This document shows, piece after piece, positions 35,989-43,822 of a stretch of DNA of 64,000 bases. Origin of the DNA: Neobacillus driksii (GTDB taxonomy: Bacteria; Bacillota; Bacilli; Bacillales; Cytobacillaceae); assembly GCF_013409995.1 (NCBI RefSeq), contig NZ_JACCBX010000006.1, forward strand, positions 246,437 through 310,436, written 5' to 3'. How positions within the stretch are numbered: position 1 is the first letter of the stretch; every line of letters starts with the position of its first letter. Made by a program: the position numbers and the translations under genes. The notes beneath the pieces were generated by a model. It was not told where the DNA came from. It ran no database searches and was given only the letters and a program-made list of their open reading frames with translations.

Positions 35989-36948
35989 ATGGGACATCGT
36001 AGCAAAATTTTAGACTGCACCATTCGAGATGGAGGCTTAGTTAATAATTGGGATTTCAGTGTTGAATTTGTTCAAGACTTGTATAATAGCTTAAGTGCAG
36101 CTGGTGTTGAATACATGGAGATTGGTTACAAAAACTCCCCAAAACTACTGAATGCCACTGAGCCAAATCCATGGAGATTTCTCGACGATAACTTTTTGAA
36201 AGAAATCTTCCCTGAGAAAAAATTCACGAAGTTTTCTGCTCTAGTCGATATTGGCCGTGTCGATCCGAATGACATTTTACCACGCGAACAAAGTGTTTTA
36301 GATATGATCAGAGTGGCATGCTACATCCGAGAAGTAGATAAAGGGTTAGAGCTTGTACAAATGTTTCATGATTTGGGCTATGAAACTTCCCTTAATATTA
36401 TGGCTTTATCGAGCGTACCAGAAAAGCAGCTTACCAAAGCATTTGATATGGTGAGGGAAAGTCCTGTAGATGTTGTATATATCGTTGATTCTTTCGGAAG
36501 CTTGGATCCAACAGATATTGAGCACCAGGTAAAAAAATTCCAAGAGTTGATCCCTAACAAACAGCTTGGAATTCATACACATAACAACATGCAGTTAGCA
36601 TTCGCCAATACATTAGCGGCATTAAACAACGGGGTTACATACCTGGATTCTTCTGTATACGGCATGGGACGTGCTGCAGGTAACTGTAACACAGAACTTC
36701 TTGTCAGCTACATCCAAAAGCCAAGCTATGAACTGAAGCCAGTACTAGGAATGATCGAAAAGCACATGCTGGAAATGCGCCAAAAATGGGAGTGGGGTTA
36801 CATTATTCCTTATATGATTTCTGGTGTACTAAATGAACATCCACGTGTCGCCATGGCTTACCGTGACAGCGCCGATCGTGATAAATTCGTTGATTTTTAC
36901 GACAAGGTAACATCACCAGAAGTCTCTGTTTCTCCAGCGACGAAATAG
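35989..36948 (+). CDS. HMGL-like / DmpG-type aldolase domain protein
   Basis: This 319-residue TIM-barrel protein of the pyruvate-carboxyltransferase/HMG-CoA-lyase superfamily has the metal/proton-shuttle opening LDCTIRDGGLVNNWDF (Arg-Asp pair near residue 12), VDSFGS in the middle and GIHTHNNMQLAFANTLAALNNG with metal-binding His-x-His near 190. GMGRAAGNCNTELL follows. It resembles 4-hydroxy-2-oxovalerate aldolase but is shorter, and no acetaldehyde dehydrogenase partner is nearby, so substrate is unknown. Own promoter, CAGGAGG ribosome site and terminators on both sides make it a single-gene unit. Confidence 0.8.
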   Translation: MGHRSKILDCTIRDGGLVNNWDFSVEFVQDLYNSLSAAGVEYMEIGYKNSPKLLNATEPNPWRFLDDNFLKEIFPEKKFTKFSALVDIGRVDPNDILPREQSVLDMIRVACYIREVDKGLELVQMFHDLGYETSLNIMALSSVPEKQLTKAFDMVRESPVDVVYIVDSFGSLDPTDIEHQVKKFQELIPNKQLGIHTHNNMQLAFANTLAALNNGVTYLDSSVYGMGRAAGNCNTELLVSYIQKPSYELKPVLGMIEKHMLEMRQKWEWGYIIPYMISGVLNEHPRVAMAYRDSADRDKFVDFYDKVTSPEVSVSPATK

Positions 36949-36957
36949 GTTAAACAG

Positions 36958-36993
36958 AAAACGAGTACCTCTCATGATAGAGGTACTTGTTTT
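36958..36993. terminator. Bidirectional terminator
   Basis: AGTACCTCT and AGAGGTACT form the stem, extended by ACG/TGT with A- and T-rich flanks. It lies between the aldolase gene and the end of the minus-strand phosphoesterase gene. Confidence 0.8.
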
Positions 36994-36997
36994 GTGT

Positions 36998-37738
36998 TCA
37001 CTTTTTTAATCCCCGATATTTTGCTGTAGTTAATTCCTGAATATATTCCTCAAGCTCAGGCATTTCCATCTCTTTCGCTATTTGTATGGATGATTCGATA
37101 TCGTATGGAACTCGAACAAGCTGTATCGAGAATACTCCATTTTCGCTTTGGTTATATTCTCCTTCAAGAATGGCATAGGAGGCTTGAGTGAGATCAAGCG
37201 GATTTCCTACGCTGCCGACGTTACATAATGTTTTACCTTTAATAGTTTGCTGATAGGCATTATGAATATCTCCATAAAAAACTACATCTGGATCTCTTTC
37301 TCCTGAGATATTTTCTGTGTGTTCTGTGTTTTCGAACATACTTAAGCGACGTTCAAGAGAGTCCCACGGTTGTATTCTTTCATATACACTCCGCGGTGAA
37401 GCATGAAACATTCTGACTAGTTTTCCGCTCATCATAAACTCTACTGAAAACGGCAGTTCTTCTAAATCATTCATTTGTATTTTCGTTAATTGGTTTTGAT
37501 GCCATTTGATTGTGTTAGACTCTTGGGGTTTAGGAAAGAAATCATCCCAATTGCCTCGAACCACCATTTCACAATGCTTTTGGATCATTTGTATTGCTAT
37601 GCTTGATTGTGGTCCTTTACCAACTATATCACCTAAACAAATAATTCTTTTAATGTGTCTAGAATCGATATCCTCAAGGACCGATTCTAGTGCAGGGATA
37701 TTTCCGTGAATGTCTGAAATAATAGCGATTTTATCCAT
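36998..37738 (-). CDS. Calcineurin-like metallophosphoesterase (YfcE/MJ0936-type)
   Basis: This 246-residue enzyme has all metallophosphoesterase blocks: SDIHGNIPALESVL (Asp-x-His), CLGDIVGKGPQS (Gly-Asp), VVRGNWDD (the usual GNHD/GNWD), and the late VFYGDIHNAY and VGSVGNPLD. It is probably a cytoplasmic phosphodiesterase or protein/small-molecule phosphatase; the substrate cannot be predicted. It follows the uracil-DNA-glycosylase-like gene by 13 bases, so the two form one minus-strand unit ending at the shared terminator. Confidence 0.9.
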   Translation of the reverse strand: MDKIAIISDIHGNIPALESVLEDIDSRHIKRIICLGDIVGKGPQSSIAIQMIQKHCEMVVRGNWDDFFPKPQESNTIKWHQNQLTKIQMNDLEELPFSVEFMMSGKLVRMFHASPRSVYERIQPWDSLERRLSMFENTEHTENISGERDPDVVFYGDIHNAYQQTIKGKTLCNVGSVGNPLDLTQASYAILEGEYNQSENGVFSIQLVRVPYDIESSIQIAKEMEMPELEEYIQELTTAKYRGLKK

Positions 37739-37751
37739 GTTTACAAAACTC

Positions 37752-38483
37752 CTAACGATTTATATAAAAATAATTCTCGATTTGTCTCTTCATTTCCTGT
37801 TTATTTTCTCGAAATTGTTTATGTCGATGACCATTACTCCCTGAAGGATGAGGGAATCCCTTCAAAGTATGTGTATTATTGCCAAAATGGTCAAGTACCT
37901 TGCTTACATTCACTCCTAAAGGGATAATTAGTGGATCTTCAATCCTAGAGATATCTTTAATAAAATATCTTTTTACATAGTCCAATAGCATTTCAGTTTT
38001 TAAAATATTTGGGCGTGAACCATTATAATTTTGATGATTGAAAAATACAGCATGTGGGAGTATGGAGGTAGTGTAGACAAGATGATTAGCTTTACCAAAA
38101 AGTTCGCTTGAAGAAGAAATACCCAGATGTCTTGGTATTTCAAGTTCATCTAGCATCGCTATGAGATTATTTCTCATCGTTCCCTCAAAACTAGCACTTT
38201 TTTTCACCTTATGAAGGAGTTCTTCATCATTTAAATGTCTATTCTCAATGACTGTTGTATAAGCTTTTCTCATCTGGTGAAGTCCAGGTGTAATCCCTGC
38301 AATAACTACCCTAGCTTTCTCATTTATGTAGTCAAATGGTGTGTAATAAACCTCAAGTTTTTTCTTTTCATCTTTTTCCAATAAAAATGTTGAATTTAAA
38401 AGATCGTGATCGTATAAAGGCAAGTCTAGAGACAATATTTTTTCTTTATATAATTGAAATTTTGCTTCAGTAACCATTCCCAC
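37752..38483 (-). CDS. Uracil-DNA-glycosylase-like family protein
   Basis: The protein is about 243 residues. RVVIAGITPGLHQM (residues about 45-60) is in the position of the UDG water-activating motif, and GFPHPSGSNGHRHKQF near 215-230 fits the HPS-containing second motif. A role in base-excision repair is possible but the motifs are divergent and the substrate may differ. I choose GTG 38483 because GGAGG lies 8 bases upstream; the longer frame has a 50-residue extension without support. It is co-transcribed with the phosphoesterase. Confidence 0.6.
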   Translation of the reverse strand: MGMVTEAKFQLYKEKILSLDLPLYDHDLLNSTFLLEKDEKKKLEVYYTPFDYINEKARVVIAGITPGLHQMRKAYTTVIENRHLNDEELLHKVKKSASFEGTMRNNLIAMLDELEIPRHLGISSSSELFGKANHLVYTTSILPHAVFFNHQNYNGSRPNILKTEMLLDYVKRYFIKDISRIEDPLIIPLGVNVSKVLDHFGNNTHTLKGFPHPSGSNGHRHKQFRENKQEMKRQIENYFYINR

Positions 38484-38505
38484 TAATATGACCTCCAATT
38501 CTTTT

Positions 38506-38522
38506 ACAAAGGTGACCTTTGT
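38506..38522. repeat. Perfect 17-bp palindrome before the UDG-like gene
   Basis: ACAAAGGT-G-ACCTTTGT is a perfect 8-1-8 inverted repeat located 23-39 bases upstream of the minus-strand start codon. It has the form of an operator for a dimeric repressor. The intervening 38523-38758 stretch shows no gene. Confidence 0.45.
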
Positions 38523-38758
38523 GGACACGATATAAACATTATTATGCAAAATAATTTGGCGTGGGCAAAAAAATTTTGCGGTGAATCTACGTAAAGGAAT
38601 AATAAAATGTATATTTCTTATCGGAACCATCATGGCACACTTATTGCATTATAGAAGAACAAGATATAAAACAATTTTATGTTGCCAATAGTGAAAATCA
38701 CCGGAGGTGCTCAGGAGGTTTAGTTCTATTATAAAAAAATTGAAGCGAGGGATGTTTG

Positions 38759-38908
38759 ATGTGGGTCATTACGGTGTATTCAGGAGAGAGTATTCAAATG
38801 TTTGAGTTTGATAATCAAGAAGAAGCAAGAGCTACTTTCAAGAGTATAAAAGGGTGTAAATTTCTTAGTGAAGTGATTTACTATAATGATTTTGATGTAG
38901 TTGAATAA
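38759..38908 (+). CDS. Small hypothetical protein (49 residues)
   Basis: The frame starts ATG with GAGGGA upstream and encodes an acidic, Tyr/Phe-rich protein beginning MWVITVYSGES, with FDNQEEARATFKSIKGCKF in the middle and YYNDFD near the end. The alternation suggests a small beta-alpha-beta fold. It stands alone between the UDG-like gene and the riboswitch. The function is unknown and the call rests on the ribosome site and protein-like composition. Confidence 0.5.
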   Translation: MWVITVYSGESIQMFEFDNQEEARATFKSIKGCKFLSEVIYYNDFDVVE

Positions 38909-39033
38909 AATATTTAACTGAAATAGTCAGTATTTTAGGCAGACTCAGGCAATTTTATATTTTTGTAAAAAAATATTTTACTTTTCTTAAAATAGCAACT
39001 ATTATAATATTGAAAATAGTTTCAAATTTCTTA

Positions 39034-39180
39034 ATCGCTGAAACCGTTTAGGCACGGGGGAACCATACTGGATTGTATTCAGTCCAAGGGGTGAATCCTT
39101 TTTAAGGTAGGGCTACTCAGGAGGCCCGAATCCGACAGCTAACCTCGTAAGCGTTTATGAGAAGGAAGGTGGAACTTGTG
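39034..39180 (+). ncRNA. c-di-AMP (ydaO/yuaA) riboswitch
   Basis: The leader holds the ydaO motif landmarks in order: TCGCTGAAACCG, GGGGGAACCA, GGGGTGAATCC, AGGGCTACTCAGGAGGCCC, then GAATCCGACAGCTAACCTCG with GTAAGCG. A TATAAT at 39003-39008 is the probable -10 box. It lies upstream of an amino-acid permease and is followed by a terminator hairpin, so c-di-AMP binding should shut the gene off by termination, as known for this class. Confidence 0.92.
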
Positions 39181-39194
39181 GCACGATTCGTTAG

Positions 39195-39237
39195 GTGTCT
39201 ACAAGTCTATTTACCCATGGCTTGTAGACACTTTTTT
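39195..39237 (+). terminator. Expression-platform terminator of the c-di-AMP riboswitch
   Basis: GTGTCTACAAG and CTTGTAGACAC form an 11-bp perfect stem followed by six T, 105 bases before the permease start. Confidence 0.9.
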
Positions 39238-39341
39238 GTTCCTTTACTAGATTTTCCTACGAGGGGGACATTAATTATCAAAAAGAAAGTATCCTTCCGT
39301 TTGTAACCGTTTTCTACTAAAAAATGAAAGGGCTGAAGTAA

Positions 39342-40826
39342 ATGTTACCAGAACGCGAAATTGAAAGATTCCAGCAATCTGCAAATCAACAGGAACAGAC
39401 ATTAAAACGTGAGTTAAAATCCAGGCATTTAACCATGATATCAATCGGAGGTGCGATTGGAACCGGATTGTTCCTAAGCAGCGGGGCAGCAATCAGTTCA
39501 GCCGGCCCCGGGGGAGCATTACTAGCGTATGCGATAGTGGGAGCAATGGTTTTTTTTATCATGACTAGTTTAGGAGAAATGGCTGCCTTTATGCCAGTCA
39601 GCGGTTCATTTAGCACGTATGGAACGAAATTTGTGGATCCAGCATTTGGTTTTGCGATTGGGTGGACTTACTGGTTTAGCTGGTCGATGACCATTGCAGC
39701 TGAGCTGGCTGCCTCTACCATGATCATGAAATTCTGGTTTCCAGATAGTCCTTCGTTGGTTTGGAGTGGTTCATTTTTAGCACTTATATTTCTATTAAAC
39801 TATTTATCTGTTAAGGGTTATGGGGAAGGGGAATATTGGTTATCCCTAATTAAAGTATCAGCGATTGTTATTTTTATCGTTGTTGGCTTACTAATGATTT
39901 TCGGAATTATGGGAGGGGAAGCAGTAGGGTTTAAAAACTTTACAGTTGATAAAGCTCCTTTTTCAGGCGGTATTTTAAGTGTTTTTGTTGTTTTTATAGC
40001 AGCAGGTTTTTCTTTCCAAGGAACGGAAATCGTAGGGGTTACAGCGGGAGAAAGTGAGAATCCTGAAAAAAATGTCCCGAAAGCGATTAAAAGTGTTTTT
40101 TGGAGGATTCTAATTTTTTATATTTTGGCAATTGCTGTGATTGGTCTCCTGATTCCTTATACTAATCCGAATTTACAAAATGATAATGTAATGGTAAGTC
40201 CATTTACCCTTATCTTTGAAAAAGCAGGGATTGCCTTTGCAGCTTCACTTATGAATGCGGTTATTTTAACGGCGGTATTATCGGCTGGTAATTCCAGTTT
40301 ATATGCTTCAACTCGCATGTTGTATTCAATGGCGAAAGCAGGACAAGCACCACGGATTTTTGGAAAACTTAACAGCAGGGGGGTTCCGGTTGCAGGTATA
40401 ATTCTAACCTGTGCTATAGGTGCGCTTGCCTTTTTAGCTTCCTTTTTTGGTGATGGCATGGTCTATATTTGGTTAATGAACGCAATCAGTATAACAGGAT
40501 TTATCTTTTGGCTCGGTATTTCTATCAGTCATTATCGGTTCCGTAAAGCCTTTATCGCTCAAGGGTATTCGCTTGACATGTTGCCGTATAAGGCAAAATG
40601 GTTTCCGATTGGGCCAATCTTCGCAATTGCTTGTGGAATTATCGTTATATTAGCTCAAAATTTCCAAGCTTTTCTTGCCGACCAAATTGATTGGGGCGGT
40701 GTGGTAGCGGCATACTTAGGCATACCGTTTTTCCTAAGTTTATATTTTGGCTATAAACTGATAAAGAAAACAAAAGTGGTTAAACTTGAAGAAGTGGAGT
40801 TTGACTTTGATAAGAAATATAATTAA
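39342..40826 (+). CDS. Amino-acid permease, APC superfamily (AapA/YbxG/GABA-permease group)
   Basis: This 494-residue permease has 12 predicted helices and the APC hallmark LKSRHLTMISIGGAIGTGLFLSSG in helix 1. It also has GPGGALLAYAIVGAMVFFIMTSLGEMAAFMP, FSFQGTEIVGVTAGESENPEKNVPKAI and the conserved AGNSSLYASTRMLYSMA. It imports an amino acid with protons; the specificity is not readable. The upstream c-di-AMP riboswitch indicates repression when c-di-AMP is high, fitting control of osmotically active amino acids. A hairpin terminator follows. Confidence 0.92.
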   Translation: MLPEREIERFQQSANQQEQTLKRELKSRHLTMISIGGAIGTGLFLSSGAAISSAGPGGALLAYAIVGAMVFFIMTSLGEMAAFMPVSGSFSTYGTKFVDPAFGFAIGWTYWFSWSMTIAAELAASTMIMKFWFPDSPSLVWSGSFLALIFLLNYLSVKGYGEGEYWLSLIKVSAIVIFIVVGLLMIFGIMGGEAVGFKNFTVDKAPFSGGILSVFVVFIAAGFSFQGTEIVGVTAGESENPEKNVPKAIKSVFWRILIFYILAIAVIGLLIPYTNPNLQNDNVMVSPFTLIFEKAGIAFAASLMNAVILTAVLSAGNSSLYASTRMLYSMAKAGQAPRIFGKLNSRGVPVAGIILTCAIGALAFLASFFGDGMVYIWLMNAISITGFIFWLGISISHYRFRKAFIAQGYSLDMLPYKAKWFPIGPIFAIACGIIVILAQNFQAFLADQIDWGGVVAAYLGIPFFLSLYFGYKLIKKTKVVKLEEVEFDFDKKYN

Positions 40827-40948
40827 TCAAATTTCGCTTTTTGACAAAATGATTTAAAAAATAGTGCATTTCTTACTTTACTTATTGGATTAATTGGAGT
40901 AGAATTTAGAAAATTCATAAATAATTTTCATTTGCCGATTGGACATCC

Positions 40949-40990
40949 AAAGGCTCCTATACGCATTCCGCGTAAAGGGGCCTTTTTTAT
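40949..40990 (+). terminator. Rho-independent terminator after the permease
   Basis: AAAGGCTCC pairs with GGGGCCTTT and an inner TACGC/GCGTA stem, followed by a T-run. Confidence 0.85.
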
Positions 40991-41018
40991 TTAATAAAGT
41001 TAGAAAGGGGTTGGGAAA

Positions 41019-41921
41019 ATGAATATTGATCATCTTGAAGCTTTTATGTATGTAGTACATTTGGAGAGTGTTCATAAAGCAGCTGAAGCACTATATTTAT
41101 CACAACCAACCGTTACTGCGAGAATCAAAACGTTAGAACGAGATCTTGGAATCGAATTGTTTTTGCGTAACGGGAGAAGTTTGACACTATCTGAGGAAGG
41201 AAAAGCATTTATCCCATACGCGGAGCAAATTATTGGTACCTATCAACAAGGGAAGAAGCGATTGAAGAAGGAAGATAATCCTGATGAAATTGTGATTGGG
41301 GCTAATAGTATTACATCACAATACTTTATTCCTTTTGCGCTTCCTTTCTTAAAGAAAGCAAATCCTCAATTACGATTTAAATTTCATTCAGCGACAAACG
41401 ATGTATTGCTGGATAAACTTCTTCAGAAGCAGGTTGATATCGCCTTTATGAAGGATGTTACTCATCGTGGAATACAAAAGCTTGAGCTTCTAAACAATTC
41501 TGTCCGCTTGGTCGTTTATCCTGGACATTCCTTTCAATCCCTAGAGAACTTATCTGTTCAGCAGTTAGCCAGCGAACCTATGGTTTTTTTCGAATGCGGC
41601 GCTTTTGACTGGAATCGGATCCATAAATTATTTGAGATGGCAAATGTTAATCCTCGTATAGAATTTTTAGTCGACCATCTTGAAGTAGCAAAATCTATTA
41701 TTCTAAGTGGAAATGGCATCGGTTTTTTACCATCCCTGTGCATGAAAGATGAGCTTGTGAGAGGCAGCCTAATTGAAGTAGATGTTTCTCATATTCTTCA
41801 AATTAACCAGCATATTTTTGCCACACACTTGAATAATGGATTTATGTACCCCGAGCTCTGGAATGATATTCTTCGGTCTGTTAGAGAATTTGAGAAGGAA
41901 AGGGACCTGACTTTTATTTAA
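41019..41921 (+). CDS. LysR-family transcriptional regulator of the sulfur region
   Basis: This 300-residue regulator has an N-terminal helix-turn-helix (HKAAEALYLSQPTVTARIKTLERDLGIELFLRNGR) and a substrate-binding domain ending in a typical LysR C-terminus. It sits at the head of the organosulfur genes, as ytlI does beside the ytmI operon of B. subtilis, and the three shared inverted repeats downstream are its likely targets. It probably activates them in response to a sulfur-status metabolite (inference). AAAGGGG precedes the ATG. Confidence 0.9.
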   Translation: MNIDHLEAFMYVVHLESVHKAAEALYLSQPTVTARIKTLERDLGIELFLRNGRSLTLSEEGKAFIPYAEQIIGTYQQGKKRLKKEDNPDEIVIGANSITSQYFIPFALPFLKKANPQLRFKFHSATNDVLLDKLLQKQVDIAFMKDVTHRGIQKLELLNNSVRLVVYPGHSFQSLENLSVQQLASEPMVFFECGAFDWNRIHKLFEMANVNPRIEFLVDHLEVAKSIILSGNGIGFLPSLCMKDELVRGSLIEVDVSHILQINQHIFATHLNNGFMYPELWNDILRSVREFEKERDLTFI

Positions 41922-41947
41922 TTTTTTCATGTAAAGATTACAATTTT

Positions 41948-41992
41948 CTATCAGCTATCTTATTGCCATTACAATCTTCTAGGTGATAGGAT
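41948..41992 (+). promoter_or_regulatory. Promoter and LysR-type operator A
   Basis: CTATCAGCTA and its counterpart TAGGTGATAG form the arms, 42 bp end to end. Inside is a -35 TTGCCA and a -10 TAGGAT, spaced 18. The upstream arm precedes the -35, as for LysR activators. It drives the 122-residue protein gene. See copies B (42527) and C (51015). Confidence 0.65.
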
Positions 41993-42047
41993 TAAACACA
42001 ATAAAATAACAAGCAATGATTTCTTAATAAAAGAGGGAAACGCACCG

Positions 42048-42078
42048 TTTTAATTCCTACTATTCAAGTGAGTATTAT
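42048..42078 (+). promoter_or_regulatory. AATTCC motif, possible CymR-type operator
   Basis: TTTTAATTCCTACTATTC lies between promoter A and the ribosome site. Very similar stretches occur at 43722 and, reversed, at 51081-51108. In Bacillus the Rrf2 regulator CymR binds sites ending in GGAATT; assignment here is tentative. Confidence 0.3.
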
Positions 42079-42105
42079 TGGATATAAAGAGAAAGGATGA
42101 TTAGT

Positions 42106-42474
42106 GTGACAACGCAAAATAATAACCATTCGAGGGTATTTGTAGAAGCAAAAAAGGAAAATTTCTTTGAAACAAGTAAGTATCTAAATTTGCCAGATTT
42201 ACAGTTTTTCAATTGGTGCAATCGACAGTACCAGGTTAACAGAGGTGTATATAATACGATTGATCAATGGTTTTACGAATATGGAATTGTCAATATTCAT
42301 TTCCGTAGAATTCAGATTTTGGCGTTTTTGGATTTTGTCAAAGACGATATGTTAGAAAAACAACCTAAATTTATCCGCTTTGGTCATGGAGGTCTCTCCA
42401 AAAGGCTAAATGAATTTATGAATGATTTTGGTCAAAGCAACAATGTAATCCCCCTTAAGAAACCAAGTAAATGA
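42106..42474 (+). CDS. Uncharacterised 122-residue protein in the LysR regulon
   Basis: I do not recognise the family. The protein is soluble-looking, rich in Asn, Phe and aromatic residues (FFNWCNRQYQVNRG, DQWFYEYGIVNIHFRR) with a basic C-terminal tail (IRFGHGGLSKRLNEF, then LKKPSK). One Cys is present; there is no signal peptide or membrane segment. GTG 42106 has AAAGG nine bases upstream and is preferred over ATG 42097, which directly abuts that site. Its promoter carries the same operator as the two monooxygenase transcripts, so it is probably part of the sulfur response: a regulator, chaperone or metabolic accessory. Confidence 0.7.
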   Translation: MTTQNNNHSRVFVEAKKENFFETSKYLNLPDLQFFNWCNRQYQVNRGVYNTIDQWFYEYGIVNIHFRRIQILAFLDFVKDDMLEKQPKFIRFGHGGLSKRLNEFMNDFGQSNNVIPLKKPSK

Positions 42475-42526
42475 GATAATTTAAAGATTAATTGATAGAT
42501 TTTTTTTATTAGTATCAAATATTTTC

Positions 42527-42571
42527 CTATCGAGTAAAGTATTGCCAATTTATTGTTTTCGGTGATAGGAT
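42527..42571 (+). promoter_or_regulatory. Promoter and LysR-type operator B
   Basis: CTATCGAGTAAAG and TTTTCGGTGATAG are the arms, 42 bp end to end. The -35 TTGCCA and -10 TAGGAT are spaced 18, as in copy A. It precedes the monooxygenase at 42639. A GGAATAAAAT stretch at 42612 may be a degenerate reversed AATTCC motif. Confidence 0.65.
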
Positions 42572-42638
42572 GAGAATCAATACAAAACACACTTTTCTTA
42601 TCAATTAGGTCGGAATAAAATCGTGGAGGAGAATTAAC

Positions 42639-43694
42639 ATGAGCTATAAGCTAAGTATTTTAGATCAAAGTCCCATTTTTCCAGGGAGCACGGCTTTTAA
42701 TGCGTTACAGAATACCGTTCGATTGGCTCAAAAAGCAGAAGAATGGGGCTACTCACGTTTTTGGGTATCAGAGCATCACCATACAGATCAATTGGCAGGT
42801 TCCTCTCCTGAGGTGTTAATTTCGTATATTTTAGCTCGAACAAATACAATTCAAGTAGGTTCAGGGGGTGTTATGCTTCAGCATTATAGCCCTTATAAGG
42901 TGGCTGAAAACTTCCATGTCTTATCAACTCTCGCTCCGGGAAGAGTGGATCTAGGAATTGGTAAAGCACCAGGAGGGCTTCCATTATCAACAAAGGCCCT
43001 CCAGTATGGCACGGTTAATGATGGAAAGGACTTTTCTGAACGGCTTTCTTTTTTAAACGAATTAATTGAAAATTCTGTTGATGCTGAACACCCTCTTACT
43101 GGAATTCAAGCAACACCGATTCCCGAGAAAAAACCTGAAATTTTTTTACTTGGTGCAAGTGCTAATAGTGCTCAGCTTGCGGCAGAACAGGGGATATCAT
43201 TTGTATTTGCAAAATTTATTAATAGTGATGAAAGGGTAATTGAACAGGCGGCAAAGGTTTATCGTGATGGTTATCCAAATGGAAGATTCATCATCTCCTT
43301 GGCTGTTATAGCTGCTTCAACTCAATCAGAAGCTAAACAACTGGCAGGAGACAGAAAAATTGTTAAAGTCCATCTGAAGAGCGGTCGCTCGGTAACGTTA
43401 CAAACTATTGAGCAAGCAGAAGTGTTTGGGAAGCAGTCGGGGGAACCATTTGAAATCACAGAACAAAAAGCAGACATTGTGGCTGGAACCCCTGACTATG
43501 TAAACGAAATTTTAGAAAAACTTTATCGAACGTATCAAGTGGATGAATTTATTATACATACACCGGTAGAAAAAGAAGAAGAAAGAATTAAATCATTTCA
43601 GTTGTTAAGTCCGCTTAACACGAAACGAAATACGGGAATAGAGATTAGAGGAGAGTACCCATATATTGCAAGTAGAATATTTTTAAACCAGTGA
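42639..43694 (+). CDS. Luciferase-like flavin monooxygenase, MsnO8 family (CmoO/YtmO-like)
   Basis: This 351-residue TIM-barrel monooxygenase begins YKLSILDQSPIFPG and has RFWVSEHHHTDQLAGSSPEVL, GSGGVMLQHYSPYKVAENFHVL and GRVDLGIGKAPGG, all diagnostic of the MsnO8-type LLM family that includes B. subtilis YtmO/CmoO. It should use FMNH2 and O2, with FMNH2 from the reductase at 58048, to oxidise an organosulfur substrate. The LysR-type promoter B and the peptide-type importer downstream support that role. Exact substrate unknown. Confidence 0.85.
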   Translation: MSYKLSILDQSPIFPGSTAFNALQNTVRLAQKAEEWGYSRFWVSEHHHTDQLAGSSPEVLISYILARTNTIQVGSGGVMLQHYSPYKVAENFHVLSTLAPGRVDLGIGKAPGGLPLSTKALQYGTVNDGKDFSERLSFLNELIENSVDAEHPLTGIQATPIPEKKPEIFLLGASANSAQLAAEQGISFVFAKFINSDERVIEQAAKVYRDGYPNGRFIISLAVIAASTQSEAKQLAGDRKIVKVHLKSGRSVTLQTIEQAEVFGKQSGEPFEITEQKADIVAGTPDYVNEILEKLYRTYQVDEFIIHTPVEKEEERIKSFQLLSPLNTKRNTGIEIRGEYPYIASRIFLNQ

Positions 43695-43721
43695 GAACTG
43701 TTTAATTAAGGATATATTATA

Positions 43722-43750
43722 TTTTAATTCCGAGTATTCGGGTATAAATA
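43722..43750 (+). promoter_or_regulatory. AATTCC motif before the peptide importer
   Basis: TTTTAATTCCGAGTATTCGG contains a CCGA/TCGG palindrome and resembles the motif at 42048. It lies in the 128-bp gap between the monooxygenase and SBP genes; a local TATAAA follows, so a second promoter is possible. Confidence 0.3.
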
Positions 43751-43822
43751 ATATGAAAAAATTTTACATTGCGAAGTAGTTTGTAAGACTTCCATTTTAA
43801 AATTTGAGAAGGAGCGTTTGAT

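Noticed and set aside
34577-36948. MFS transporter and aldolase as one pyrimidine operon
   Set aside because: A strong terminator at 35802-35848 and a separate promoter at 35881 split them.
39039-39054. A cre-like stretch (CTGAAACCGTTTAGG)
   Set aside because: It mismatches cre at two conserved positions and is part of the c-di-AMP riboswitch core.
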